A stretch of DNA of 64,000 bases from Streptomyces sp. NBC_00620 (GTDB lineage Bacteria > Actinomycetota > Actinomycetes > Streptomycetales > Streptomycetaceae). Each line of letters begins with the position of its first letter. Positions within the stretch are counted from its first letter, which is position 1. Below are positions 17,531-25,438 of the stretch, in pieces. The stretch spans positions 1,550,001 through 1,614,000 of the forward strand of contig NZ_JAPENY010000001.1 in NCBI RefSeq assembly GCF_026341825.1. Reading direction: 5' to 3'. A program made the position numbers and the translations under genes. The notes under the pieces are model-generated. The model made no database searches, was not told where the DNA came from, and worked only from the letters and a program-made list of their open reading frames with translations.

Positions 17531-19744
17531 TTACCGCGCCACGTAGCCGAAGCGCGCGGCGCTGGCCGGAAGGCCGCCGGTGCCGGGCTTGTACGTGGTG
17601 ACCGCGGCGACGGTGCCGCCGGCGGTCACGTTGGAGTGCGGCAGGGCGTACAGCGCACCGGTGGACGGGCCGTAGGGCGTGCCGATGTAGAGCTTGGTGC
17701 CGGTGAAGTGGATGCTGCGGCCCAGGTTCTGGTCGGCGCCGGCAGGGCCGGGGACGCCGTCACCGTCGCCCGCCTCGATCCAGCGGTCATTGGCGCCCGC
17801 CGTGCCGAGCAGCGAGAAGGTGTGGACCGCGCCGGCCTTGGTGAGAGTGCCGATGGCCTCGCCCGGTGTGCCGACGGCGAGCTTCATCGTCGCTTCCGTG
17901 CCGACCGCGCGCGGGGCGAGGTTGATCGCGGTGAGCCTCTCGCCCATGCGGTCACCGGCCTCGGCGGTACCCGAGACGTCGTCGTCGCCGGTGCCCTGCC
18001 AGAGATCGCGCAGCTCGCTCCAGGTGCCGTCCGCCTTGACACGGAGCAGGACCACGCGGCCCGCGTCGGCGTTGGCCGAGGTGCCGACGGTCATGGCCTC
18101 GCCGGGTGAACCGATCGCGAGGATCGACTCGGTGGCGGCCGCGGCGCCGGTGGGACGGTACGCGGTCATGCTGAGGGCGTACCCGAACTCGTCGCCCGCC
18201 TCGGCGGCGCCGGAGACGGTGGCGAGGTCCTGGTCGATGCCGCTGAGCGGGGTCGGCCTGCCCTCGGAGGCGGTCAGCTTGTTGTGGTTGAACAGCGACA
18301 GACCGCCCGCGTCCGCCTTGGTGCCGACGTTCTCGTTCGGGCCGCCGATGGCGAGGTGGTTGGCGTTGCCGGCGACGGCGGCGCCGAAGCGGTCGCCCGT
18401 CTCGGGGTCGCCGGGCACGTCCGCGCTGTTCTGGGAGATGCCGACGCTGGTCCCGGCGTGGATGTAGAAGGCCATGCCCGCCTTCGTGATGGTGCCCAGG
18501 GCCTCGCCGGGGCTGCCGGCCAGGATGTAGGGCTCACCGGCCTGCGTGGTGCCGGCCGCGACGGCGTGGCCGAAGCGGTCGTCGGTCTCCGCGGCGGAGC
18601 CCGCGATCGCGCCGGTGCCCCCGCCCTGCTCGAAGTGGGTGTACTTCGTCGCGCCGGTGCCGATGCCGCCCGCGGCGCCGTAGATGACGTCGACGAATCC
18701 GGCCGAGGTGGCGGTGCCCAGGTCCTCGGAGGGGGTACCGACGACCAGGTCGGTGTAGCCGTCCTCGTTGTAGTCGACGGTGTCGATGGCCTCACCGAAC
18801 CAGTCGGTGGCCTCGGCGCCGCCGGCCACCCAGTCGAGGTCCTGGTTGACCTCGACGGTGCCCTTGCCGCCGCCGTACACGATCCGCACCACACCGGCCT
18901 CGGCGGCAGAGCCGACGGTGGCCTTCGGGTCGGAGATCGCGATGTCCTCGACGCCGTCGCCGTTGAAGTCGGTGACACGGAGGGCGCCGGCCTTGGAGTT
19001 CACCCACGAGGCGAGGTCGTCCACGCGGGCGGTGGCGCCTGCGGTACGGGTCTCCGCCGCGTCGATGCCGAAGCAACCCGCCTGATACGACTGGGTGTTG
19101 AGGCCGACGAGGGCAGCTGAGGTGCCCGTTCCCCGCACCACCGGACCACCGGCGTCACCCGCACACGCCGCCGCGCCGGCCTTGCCGGTGACCAAGGCGG
19201 TGGTGGTGTCCGCGGAGTCCACGGTGTAGGCGCCGGAGTGCAGCTTCATCGGGGCCCATTCGGCCTTCGTACGCCCGTACCCGGCGAACTTCAGCTCCTC
19301 GCCCGCGGTGGGGGCGGTGGTCGCCAGGGCGATCGGGGTGACGTTGGTGACCGGCCGGTTCAGCCGGGCGAGCACCACATCGCGGTCGGTACGCGGCACG
19401 AGCTCGACGACCTGACGTACGACACCGTCGGTACCGGCGAGGTCGGTGGAGCGGCCGATGGTCGCGGTCGTCTTCAGCTTCGGTACGCCGGCCTGCGCGG
19501 CGGCGCCCGTGGAGTCGGCGAAGCAACTGGCCGCCGTCAGCAGCCACTCGGAGTCGACGAGCGTGCCGGAGCAGCCGCGGTCCGTGTCGCCGATGATGAG
19601 GCGCGCGGTATAGCCGTACGTGGTGTCGGTGGCGGCGGTGCCGCCGGTGACGGCCTGCGCGGGGGTGCCGGTGAGTACCCCGGATACGACGCCGGCGGCG
19701 AGCAGGGTGCTCGTCAGCGCAACGCGTGGACGTATGTGAGACAC
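17531..19744 (-). CDS. Secreted trypsin-like pseudoprotease with FG-GAP repeats
   Basis: A 737-residue exported protein with a Sec signal peptide (cleavage near AQA-VTGG, residues 30-32). Residues about 33-248 form a chymotrypsin-fold S1 domain with Cys pairs kept. The catalytic His position reads LTAASCF (Ser73 for His) and the nucleophile position reads GDAGGP (Ala198 for Ser); Asp122 in RDVVLARL is kept. It should not be a working serine protease. About seven FG-GAP/integrin-alpha-like repeats follow, with calcium loops such as DFNGDGVEDIAI and DYNEDGYTDLVV, forming a likely beta propeller. A binding or scaffold role outside the cell is likely. The next upstream gene, also exported, may be in the same transcript. 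Confidence 0.85.
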   Translation of the reverse strand: MSHIRPRVALTSTLLAAGVVSGVLTGTPAQAVTGGTAATDTTYGYTARLIIGDTDRGCSGTLVDSEWLLTAASCFADSTGAAAQAGVPKLKTTATIGRSTDLAGTDGVVRQVVELVPRTDRDVVLARLNRPVTNVTPIALATTAPTAGEELKFAGYGRTKAEWAPMKLHSGAYTVDSADTTTALVTGKAGAAACAGDAGGPVVRGTGTSAALVGLNTQSYQAGCFGIDAAETRTAGATARVDDLASWVNSKAGALRVTDFNGDGVEDIAISDPKATVGSAAEAGVVRIVYGGGKGTVEVNQDLDWVAGGAEATDWFGEAIDTVDYNEDGYTDLVVGTPSEDLGTATSAGFVDVIYGAAGGIGTGATKYTHFEQGGGTGAIAGSAAETDDRFGHAVAAGTTQAGEPYILAGSPGEALGTITKAGMAFYIHAGTSVGISQNSADVPGDPETGDRFGAAVAGNANHLAIGGPNENVGTKADAGGLSLFNHNKLTASEGRPTPLSGIDQDLATVSGAAEAGDEFGYALSMTAYRPTGAAAATESILAIGSPGEAMTVGTSANADAGRVVLLRVKADGTWSELRDLWQGTGDDDVSGTAEAGDRMGERLTAINLAPRAVGTEATMKLAVGTPGEAIGTLTKAGAVHTFSLLGTAGANDRWIEAGDGDGVPGPAGADQNLGRSIHFTGTKLYIGTPYGPSTGALYALPHSNVTAGGTVAAVTTYKPGTGGLPASAARFGYVAR

Positions 19745-19815
19745 GTAGAGGTTCCTGGTGGTTCAGTGGTGCGCGCTGCCGGGCGCACGCGGAAGCGGTG
19801 CCGGTCCGGCGTGGG

Positions 19816-20328
19816 TCAGCCGGTGACGCGGATCTCGACGAGGACCGAGCGGAGGCCGGTGTCGCCGGACTCGCCGACCGGTGTGAGGTCGTTGGCCGGC
19901 GCGTTGACGACGGTGTCCGTGCCCTCGGCGGTCAGCGTGGCCTTCACCGGGCGGTCCTGTGTCCAGATGCTGAAGGTGTCGGGCAGCTCGAGCGTCAGGA
20001 AGCCGGACTTGGCGTTGGTCTTGAAGCAGAAGATGCCCTTGCGGGACTCGATCGCGATGTTCGACGGGTCGGCGCACTCGCCGAGGTCGGTGACGTCGGT
20101 GAGCCAGACGTGCCCGTCGCCGCGCTTGAGCGTGACTCCGCGGTCCGCGAGGAGCTCGGCGGCACCGGGGTGGTCGAAGTCCTCGACCAGGTCGGGCATG
20201 CCCTCGACGGCGGCGCTCTGGGCGGCCGGCGCGATCTGCGGGAGAGCCAGCGCGGTGGCACCGAGGCCGACCACGAGGGCGGCGGTGAGGCCGCCCAGAA
20301 GGGTCTTCCGGGCAGGGGATATCGCCAT
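19816..20328 (-). CDS. Secreted hypothetical protein
   Basis: A 170-residue protein with a signal peptide (KTLLGGLTAALVVGLGATALALP, cleavage about residue 30-40). The mature part is mostly beta, acidic, and has one likely disulfide (GECADPSN and GIFCFKTN). No known domain is recognised. AGAGGAA precedes the ATG. It is 71 bases upstream of the FG-GAP pseudoprotease on the same strand, so the two may be co-expressed as an extracellular pair. It is divergent from the large toxin gene. Confidence 0.65.
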   Translation of the reverse strand: MAISPARKTLLGGLTAALVVGLGATALALPQIAPAAQSAAVEGMPDLVEDFDHPGAAELLADRGVTLKRGDGHVWLTDVTDLGECADPSNIAIESRKGIFCFKTNAKSGFLTLELPDTFSIWTQDRPVKATLTAEGTDTVVNAPANDLTPVGESGDTGLRSVLVEIRVTG

Positions 20329-20434
20329 GGATTCCTCTCATTCATCACATAGGCTTCTCGAAAGTAAAGCACAGGTAAGATCCCTGTCGGCAAGCTGCAA
20401 AGCCCTCCTTCACCTGGAGAGATGGCGCCACCTG

Positions 20435-20450
20435 ACAGTTCGTCAACTGT
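20435..20450. promoter_or_regulatory. Inverted repeat between secreted-protein gene and toxin gene
   Basis: ACAGTT-CGTC-AACTGT is a perfect 6-bp inverted repeat in the 203-bp divergent region, about 80 bp from the toxin start and 107 bp from the other gene. It may be an operator. It does not match the actinobacterial LexA box. Confidence 0.3.
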
Positions 20451-20531
20451 TATCGGTGTGCCGCGGCTTCGCTATCGCGTTTACTTCCCCGCGATCCAAC
20501 GGAAAGCGGACATAGCTTGAAGGACCGTCAG

Positions 20532-23500
20532 GTGAAACAACCATCGCGCTCCATACGCCTGGGGGGCTTCCGCGCGGCGTGTGCGACTGTACTGTCCGCC
20601 ACACTGGCGGCGACTCTCCTGGGCACAACCCCCGCGACCGCGGCAGACGCCGAACCGACCGTGTACCGCGGACTGGTGGTCGGCTACTGGCTCGAGGGCG
20701 GGACCGGCATCCAGGAAGCGGCCGAGAAGGCGCTTCTGGGCTCGGACGAGGACATCCGGACGTTCCTCACGGATGCGCCCGGCATTCAGCAGATCGATGA
20801 CCGGGTGGATCTCTCCCGGGTGGTGAACGCCGGTGGGCCTGCCGTGCGGGAGGGCGCGAAGAAGGCCCTCACCGGCACACCGGCCGACGTCGAGGCCTTC
20901 TTGGACGAGGGCTGGAAGGCCCCGAACGAGCAGGATCTGCGCGTGGAGGCCGCCAGGGTCGTGAACTTCGGCGGCCCCGGCGTTCAGGACGCGGGCAAGG
21001 CCGCACTGCTGGGCACCTCCGCGGACGTCAAGCAGTTCCTGGAGGTCGGCCAGTACAAGGCGCAGCAGACCGACAACCGGGTCGAGGTCACCAAGCTCTA
21101 CAGCACCGGCGGCACGAACGTGAAGGCCGCCGCCAAGCTCGCACTGCAGGGCACTGCGGACGACATCGTCGAGTTCCTGGAGGTCGGCCAGTTCGTCGCC
21201 CGCAACCGTGACCAGGAACACGCCACGATCGCGCAGCTGATCGAGCAGGCCGAGAAGGCTGGCAAGCAGGCCGAGGACGCGACCGACAAGGCCGTGGAGG
21301 CCTCCGCACAGGCCATCACCGCCGCCGCGCTCGCCAAGGAAGCCGCGGAGCGGGCGGCCAAGGAGACCGAAGCCGCGAAGACCGATGCCATCCGCGCGTC
21401 GGCGAAGGCCAAGCAGGCCGCCGACGCGGCCCGGGCGGCGGCCGAGGCCTCGCAGCGGGCGATCGGCGCTGCCAACGAGGCCAACCGCTCGGCCAGGCGG
21501 GCGTCGCTCGCCGCGGCGCAGACGGCGAACGCGGCCGCGGCCGCGGCCGAAGCCGCGGGCCGTGCCTCGAACGCGGCCTTCGCCGCGAGCAAGGACAAGG
21601 GCCAGGCCCAGGCCGCCCTCGACCGGGCCGCCGAGGCGCGCAAGGCCGGCGAGCTCGCCAAGCGCTCGGCCGCGGCCGCCGAGCAGGCCGGCAAGGCGTC
21701 CCTGGCCGCCGCCGACGCGGCAGCCGCGTCCCGCAGCGCAACGGGCAACGCCAACGCCGCCGCCAACGCGGCCGACCAGGCAGCCAACTACGCGGAGGCC
21801 GCCGGCGGATCCGCGGCCGAGGCCCGGGCCGCCGCGGCGGAGACCCGCCGGCACGCCGCCGAGGCCGACCGCGCCGCCACCGCCGCCGAGGCACTGGCCC
21901 GCAGGTCGGCGACGGCGGCCAACGAGGCCCGTGACGCGGCCAACTCGGCCGCCACGCATGCCTTCAACGCCGCCACGGCCGCCGAGGAAGCCGCGGCGCA
22001 CGCCGGTGAGGCAGCCGACCAGGCAGCCGAGGCCACCAAGCAGGCCGCTGCCGCCAAGGCCGCCGCCGACACCGCCACCAAGGCGGTGGCAACGGCGCAG
22101 AAGACCTTCGGCATCGCCCGCGAGACCGAGGCCGAGGACCTCAAGACCCGCACCAACGCGGGTGTCGAGGCCGCCATGACGTACAAGTCCTCGGCAGACA
22201 CCTTCACCGCGGATGTCTCCCGGACGGTGGTCGAGGGCCAGGCGATCGTGGACGACACCAAGTCCCTGACCGCCGAGGCGAACAAGCCCGACGCCGACCA
22301 GGCCGCCATCGCGGTCAAGGGTCGTGCGGTCGCGATGCGGGCGCTGCAGTACTTCGGCTCCTGGCGCAAGGACGCGGCCGCCCAGGCCCTGTCCGGTACC
22401 GACGCCGAGGTCATCGAGTACCTGAAGACCGGCTGGGACAAGGCCCTCGCGGACGAGACGCGTCAGCAGGTCGCCGACCTCGCCTCGGCCGGCCCCTACG
22501 AGGCGGTACGCACTGCGGCCACCGAGGCTCTGAAGGGCACCGACCAGCAGATCCTCGACTTCTACACCACCGGCCGGCACCAGGCCGCCAACGCCGACTA
22601 CCGCATCGCGGTCACCAAGCTCGCCAATGACGGCGGCCCCGGCGTCAAGGAAGGCGCCGTCAAGGCCTTGCAGGACGGCAGCACGCAGGCCCTGCTCGCT
22701 TTCCTCAACAGCGGTCAGTACGAGGCCCAGCAGGCCGACGAGCGGGTGATCGCCACCCAGCTGTTCAACGTCGGCGGTCCCGAGGTCAAGTCCGCCGCGA
22801 AGATCGCGCTCGCCGGGTCCGCCGACGAGGTGCACAACTTCGTCCAGGCGGGCCAGTACACGGCCGCCCAGAAGGACGGGCTCGCCGACACCCACGTCGC
22901 CCAGGTCGAACGCCTCATCGCCGAGGGCCAGAACATCGCGGCCACCGCCCGGTACAACGCCGCGGTCGCCGCCAAGGCCGCCGCCGACGCCAAGAACGCC
23001 GCCGCCGAAGCCGAATTGGCCGCCGCCGACGCCAAGAAGAGCGCCGGCGAGGCCGAGGACTACGCCACCGCAGCCGACAACGCGGCGGACCGCGCGGAGA
23101 CCAGCGCCAAGCAGGCCAAGACCTCGGCGACCACCGCACGCGCCGCCGCCAACCGTGCGGCAAGCGACGCGGTGGCCGCCGAGGAGTCCGCTGCCCAGGC
23201 GGAGTTCTCCGCCGAGTACGCGCGCACTTCGGCGTACGAGGCCAAGGAGTCCAGCAGCCGTGCGCATGCGGACGCGGTGGCGGCCGGGAAGAGCGCGGCA
23301 GAGGCCGACCAGCTGGCCGCCGCGGCCTGGAAGGACGTGGTGCAGAAGCGCGAGGCGGAGGAGGCCGAAGCGCGTCGGGTGGCAGCGGAACGCCGCAAGC
23401 AGGAGCGGGAAAGCGAACCGGTCTGCATCGTCAACCCGTACCGCGACCACCTGCCGCCCTGCGCGCTGGCCGGCAAGCCCCTCACCTTCCCCGAGATCGA

Positions 23501-24446
23501 CCCGACGATGAAGGAGATCGTCTGGGAGATCCTCGGTCTGAACGACGCCAAGGAATGCGTCCAGAATCCCAGCCTCGGCAAGTGCTCTCTCGCCGCGCTG
23601 TCATTCCTTCCGGTCGGCAAGCTCAAGCTCCTCAAGAAGGGACTTGACGGAGTAGAGGATGTGGTCGACGGCAGCAGGACGGTGCGCGCGGCCCAGAAGT
23701 GCACGCAGTGCTTCCTCGCGGGCACCAGGGTGCTCATGGCCGACGACTCGGCGAAGAACATCGAGTCCGTCCAGGTCGGCGACGAGGTGCTCGCCACGGA
23801 CCCGGTCACCCGGGAGCAGGGCCCGCGCAGGGTCACCGACCTGATCGTCACCGAGGACGACAAGTTCTTCAACGAACTCGGCATCTCCACCCCGCAGGGC
23901 GAGGAGAAGCTGACAGCGACGTACGAGCACCCGTTCTGGTCGCCGTCGGAGAACGACTGGGTCGAGGCGGAGGTCCTGCGGCCCGGAATGACGCTCAGGA
24001 CCGACGACGGCTCCACCGTCACCGTCCTGGCCAACCGGTCCTTCAGCAAGATCGCGCGGACCTACAACCTCACGGTCGAGGGCCTGCACACGTACTTTGT
24101 CTTCGCGGGTGACACCCCGGTTCTGGTTCACAACAGCCGGTGCCTGATCGCCAACGTCACCGGCCCCGCCGGCGAGACCCTCTGGCTCCCCAAGGGACGC
24201 AAGGCTCTGGCGAAGGCCAACAATGGGAAGGGCTGGTTCTATGACATCAAGGAATCCGAGGCTCTCGCCAACGGGCTCCACAAGAGCGTCAGATACGTAC
24301 GCGTCATGGATCCGACGACCACCGGGAAGTTCCCGCAACCCACCGGATACATCACCTACGCAAACGACATGGGCCAGTTCATCAACCCCCTGACAGGGAA
24401 TACCGTCGGTCCGGCCGACCCCTACTGGCACATTCCGATCCGGTAG
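20532..24446 (+). CDS. Polymorphic toxin: ALF repeats, Ala-rich coiled coils, HINT domain, unknown C-terminal toxin
   Basis: A 1,304-residue exported protein. The order is: signal peptide (1-39, ending ATAADA); four ALF repeats (about 60-220, e.g. AKLALQGTADDIVEFL); a long Ala/Glu/Lys helix (225-536); four more ALF repeats (600-780, e.g. AKIALAGSADEVHNFV); a second Ala-rich helix (783-960); a linker with Cys pairs; a HINT autoprocessing domain (1060-1201) from CFLAGTRVLM, with TYEHPFW and ending TPVLVHN; then a 103-residue C-terminal domain (1202-1304) of no family I recognise. HINT plus a short variable tail is the polymorphic-toxin plan: self-cleavage frees the toxin. GTG 20532 is chosen over TTG 20517 because GAAGGA stands 7 bases ahead. 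Small candidate immunity genes follow. Confidence 0.88.
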   Translation: MKQPSRSIRLGGFRAACATVLSATLAATLLGTTPATAADAEPTVYRGLVVGYWLEGGTGIQEAAEKALLGSDEDIRTFLTDAPGIQQIDDRVDLSRVVNAGGPAVREGAKKALTGTPADVEAFLDEGWKAPNEQDLRVEAARVVNFGGPGVQDAGKAALLGTSADVKQFLEVGQYKAQQTDNRVEVTKLYSTGGTNVKAAAKLALQGTADDIVEFLEVGQFVARNRDQEHATIAQLIEQAEKAGKQAEDATDKAVEASAQAITAAALAKEAAERAAKETEAAKTDAIRASAKAKQAADAARAAAEASQRAIGAANEANRSARRASLAAAQTANAAAAAAEAAGRASNAAFAASKDKGQAQAALDRAAEARKAGELAKRSAAAAEQAGKASLAAADAAAASRSATGNANAAANAADQAANYAEAAGGSAAEARAAAAETRRHAAEADRAATAAEALARRSATAANEARDAANSAATHAFNAATAAEEAAAHAGEAADQAAEATKQAAAAKAAADTATKAVATAQKTFGIARETEAEDLKTRTNAGVEAAMTYKSSADTFTADVSRTVVEGQAIVDDTKSLTAEANKPDADQAAIAVKGRAVAMRALQYFGSWRKDAAAQALSGTDAEVIEYLKTGWDKALADETRQQVADLASAGPYEAVRTAATEALKGTDQQILDFYTTGRHQAANADYRIAVTKLANDGGPGVKEGAVKALQDGSTQALLAFLNSGQYEAQQADERVIATQLFNVGGPEVKSAAKIALAGSADEVHNFVQAGQYTAAQKDGLADTHVAQVERLIAEGQNIAATARYNAAVAAKAAADAKNAAAEAELAAADAKKSAGEAEDYATAADNAADRAETSAKQAKTSATTARAAANRAASDAVAAEESAAQAEFSAEYARTSAYEAKESSSRAHADAVAAGKSAAEADQLAAAAWKDVVQKREAEEAEARRVAAERRKQERESEPVCIVNPYRDHLPPCALAGKPLTFPEIDPTMKEIVWEILGLNDAKECVQNPSLGKCSLAALSFLPVGKLKLLKKGLDGVEDVVDGSRTVRAAQKCTQCFLAGTRVLMADDSAKNIESVQVGDEVLATDPVTREQGPRRVTDLIVTEDDKFFNELGISTPQGEEKLTATYEHPFWSPSENDWVEAEVLRPGMTLRTDDGSTVTVLANRSFSKIARTYNLTVEGLHTYFVFAGDTPVLVHNSRCLIANVTGPAGETLWLPKGRKALAKANNGKGWFYDIKESEALANGLHKSVRYVRVMDPTTTGKFPQPTGYITYANDMGQFINPLTGNTVGPADPYWHIPIR

Positions 24447-24459
24447 ATACCGTTGCATC

Positions 24460-24507
24460 GCGCGTTGGTCTGCACGACCTTGTTGAGGCCGTGCAGACCA
24501 ACGCGCC
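24460..24507 (+). terminator. 17-bp hairpin between toxin and candidate immunity gene
   Basis: Perfect arms GCGCGTTGGTCTGCACG (24460-24476) and its complement (24491-24507), with a 14-base loop, start 14 bases after the toxin stop and end 33 bases before the next ATG. It could terminate most toxin transcripts or protect a processed mRNA end. Confidence 0.8.
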
Positions 24508-24540
24508 ACACCCACCTTGACCAGGAAAGACACTCCCCCC

Positions 24541-24795
24541 ATGAATGCCGATGAGTCTTGGGAATCCGTACCGACCGTCACCATCCGCCTGTGGCGTGCG
24601 GATGCCATTGTGCTGTTCGACTGGCTGATGAGCACCGATCTGAACGCGGTACCGATCTCGCACCCAGCCCAGAAGCAGGCGCTCGCCGACCTGTTGGGCC
24701 GGTTCGAGTGGGCGTCCGACACGGACATCACGGCGTCCACCGAGGAAGAGATTGCCGCAGCGCAAGAAGAAGTGGCCAAGGACATGGGCTGGTAA
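24541..24795 (+). CDS. Candidate immunity protein for the upstream toxin
   Basis: An 84-residue, strongly acidic soluble protein with no signal peptide. It has a central block VTIRLWRADAIVLFDWLMS and a C-terminal Glu-rich helix (STEEEIAAAQEEV). The size, charge, cytosolic nature and place directly after a polymorphic toxin fit an immunity protein that blocks the toxin tip. No known immunity family is recognised with confidence. ATG 24541 begins the conserved-looking region; GGAAAG lies 9-14 bases ahead. Whether it has its own promoter is important because a strong hairpin separates it from the toxin. Confidence 0.65.
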   Translation: MNADESWESVPTVTIRLWRADAIVLFDWLMSTDLNAVPISHPAQKQALADLLGRFEWASDTDITASTEEEIAAAQEEVAKDMGW

Positions 24796-24813
24796 GGCGC
24801 GGGTGGCGATCAA

Positions 24814-25329
24814 ATGACCTCGGTTGAAGCCCTCTTGACCACCGCCGAGACCGGTACGTCGGCGGATCCCATCGGCTGGGATCCGCTGCGGGAGCCCGAC
24901 GCCTTGCAGGAGGTGGGGCTCCTCGACTGCAGGGTGTGTCCTCTCACGGGCCGGGCCGGGTTGCTCCTGGACATGCGCAGTGCCCTGCAGTACCGCACGG
25001 GCAATGCCGCCCTGCTCGTGGTCCGCGGACTCCGGTCGTTCCACTGGGACGAGGAGCCTCTGGAACGCGACCTGCGGCCCTTCACGATCATGTCGAGCAC
25101 GCCCTCAGCGGCCAAGAAGAAGGAATGGCGGATGGACATCGGCCTGATCCCGGATGGCGAACTCTCCGTCACCGGAAAGAATGCGGACTTCTATCTCCTC
25201 GAGGCCGAGGGAGTCCCTGACGCTCCACCCCTCTTTCTGGAGCGCCAGCTGCACGAGGTCCGCGACGGTCTTCCCTGGTGGGATTCCGAATGCACGGTGT
25301 TGAATTCGTCCACATCGAGCAGCACGTGA
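24814..25329 (+). CDS. Hypothetical protein, possible second immunity or accessory gene
   Basis: A 171-residue soluble protein without signal peptide or recognised domain. It contains a two-Cys segment (LLDCRVCPLTGRAGLLLDM), an RSFHWDEEPLER block, and a C-terminal acidic half; the tail is Ser/Thr rich. It begins 18 bases after the candidate immunity gene stop, so the two are one transcript. A perfect 17-bp terminator follows. Its position suggests immunity or toxin delivery, but it could also be an unrelated conserved gene. Confidence 0.55.
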   Translation: MTSVEALLTTAETGTSADPIGWDPLREPDALQEVGLLDCRVCPLTGRAGLLLDMRSALQYRTGNAALLVVRGLRSFHWDEEPLERDLRPFTIMSSTPSAAKKKEWRMDIGLIPDGELSVTGKNADFYLLEAEGVPDAPPLFLERQLHEVRDGLPWWDSECTVLNSSTSSST

Positions 25330-25356
25330 AGTAGCCGCGGAAATCGCTGTTGGTCG

Positions 25357-25393
25357 ATTTCGCCCCGCTGGATGTCATCCAGCGGGGCGAAAT
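25357..25393. terminator. Perfect 17-bp bidirectional terminator
   Basis: ATTTCGCCCCGCTGGAT (25357-25373) pairs perfectly with 25377-25393 around a GTC loop. The A/T ends give T-rich exits on both strands. It separates the toxin-immunity unit from the convergent P450 gene. Confidence 0.9.
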
Positions 25394-25438
25394 GCTGCGA
25401 ACCGAGTGGCCTGTCACCAGGAGACGCCACCTGGCGGA

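Noticed and set aside
20435..20450. LexA/SOS box controlling the toxin
   Set aside because: ACAGTT-N4-AACTGT does not match the GAAC-N4-GTTC core of the actinobacterial box.
20481..23450. A 989-codon minus-strand frame opposite the toxin gene
   Set aside because: It is the complement of Ala-rich GCC/GCG codons and reads as Gly/Arg/Leu repeats; the plus strand has the ALF, HINT and signal features.
24460..24507. Recombination (attachment) site for swapping toxin tips
   Set aside because: The inverted arms look like an RNA hairpin; no recombinase gene or direct copies of the arms are present in the window.
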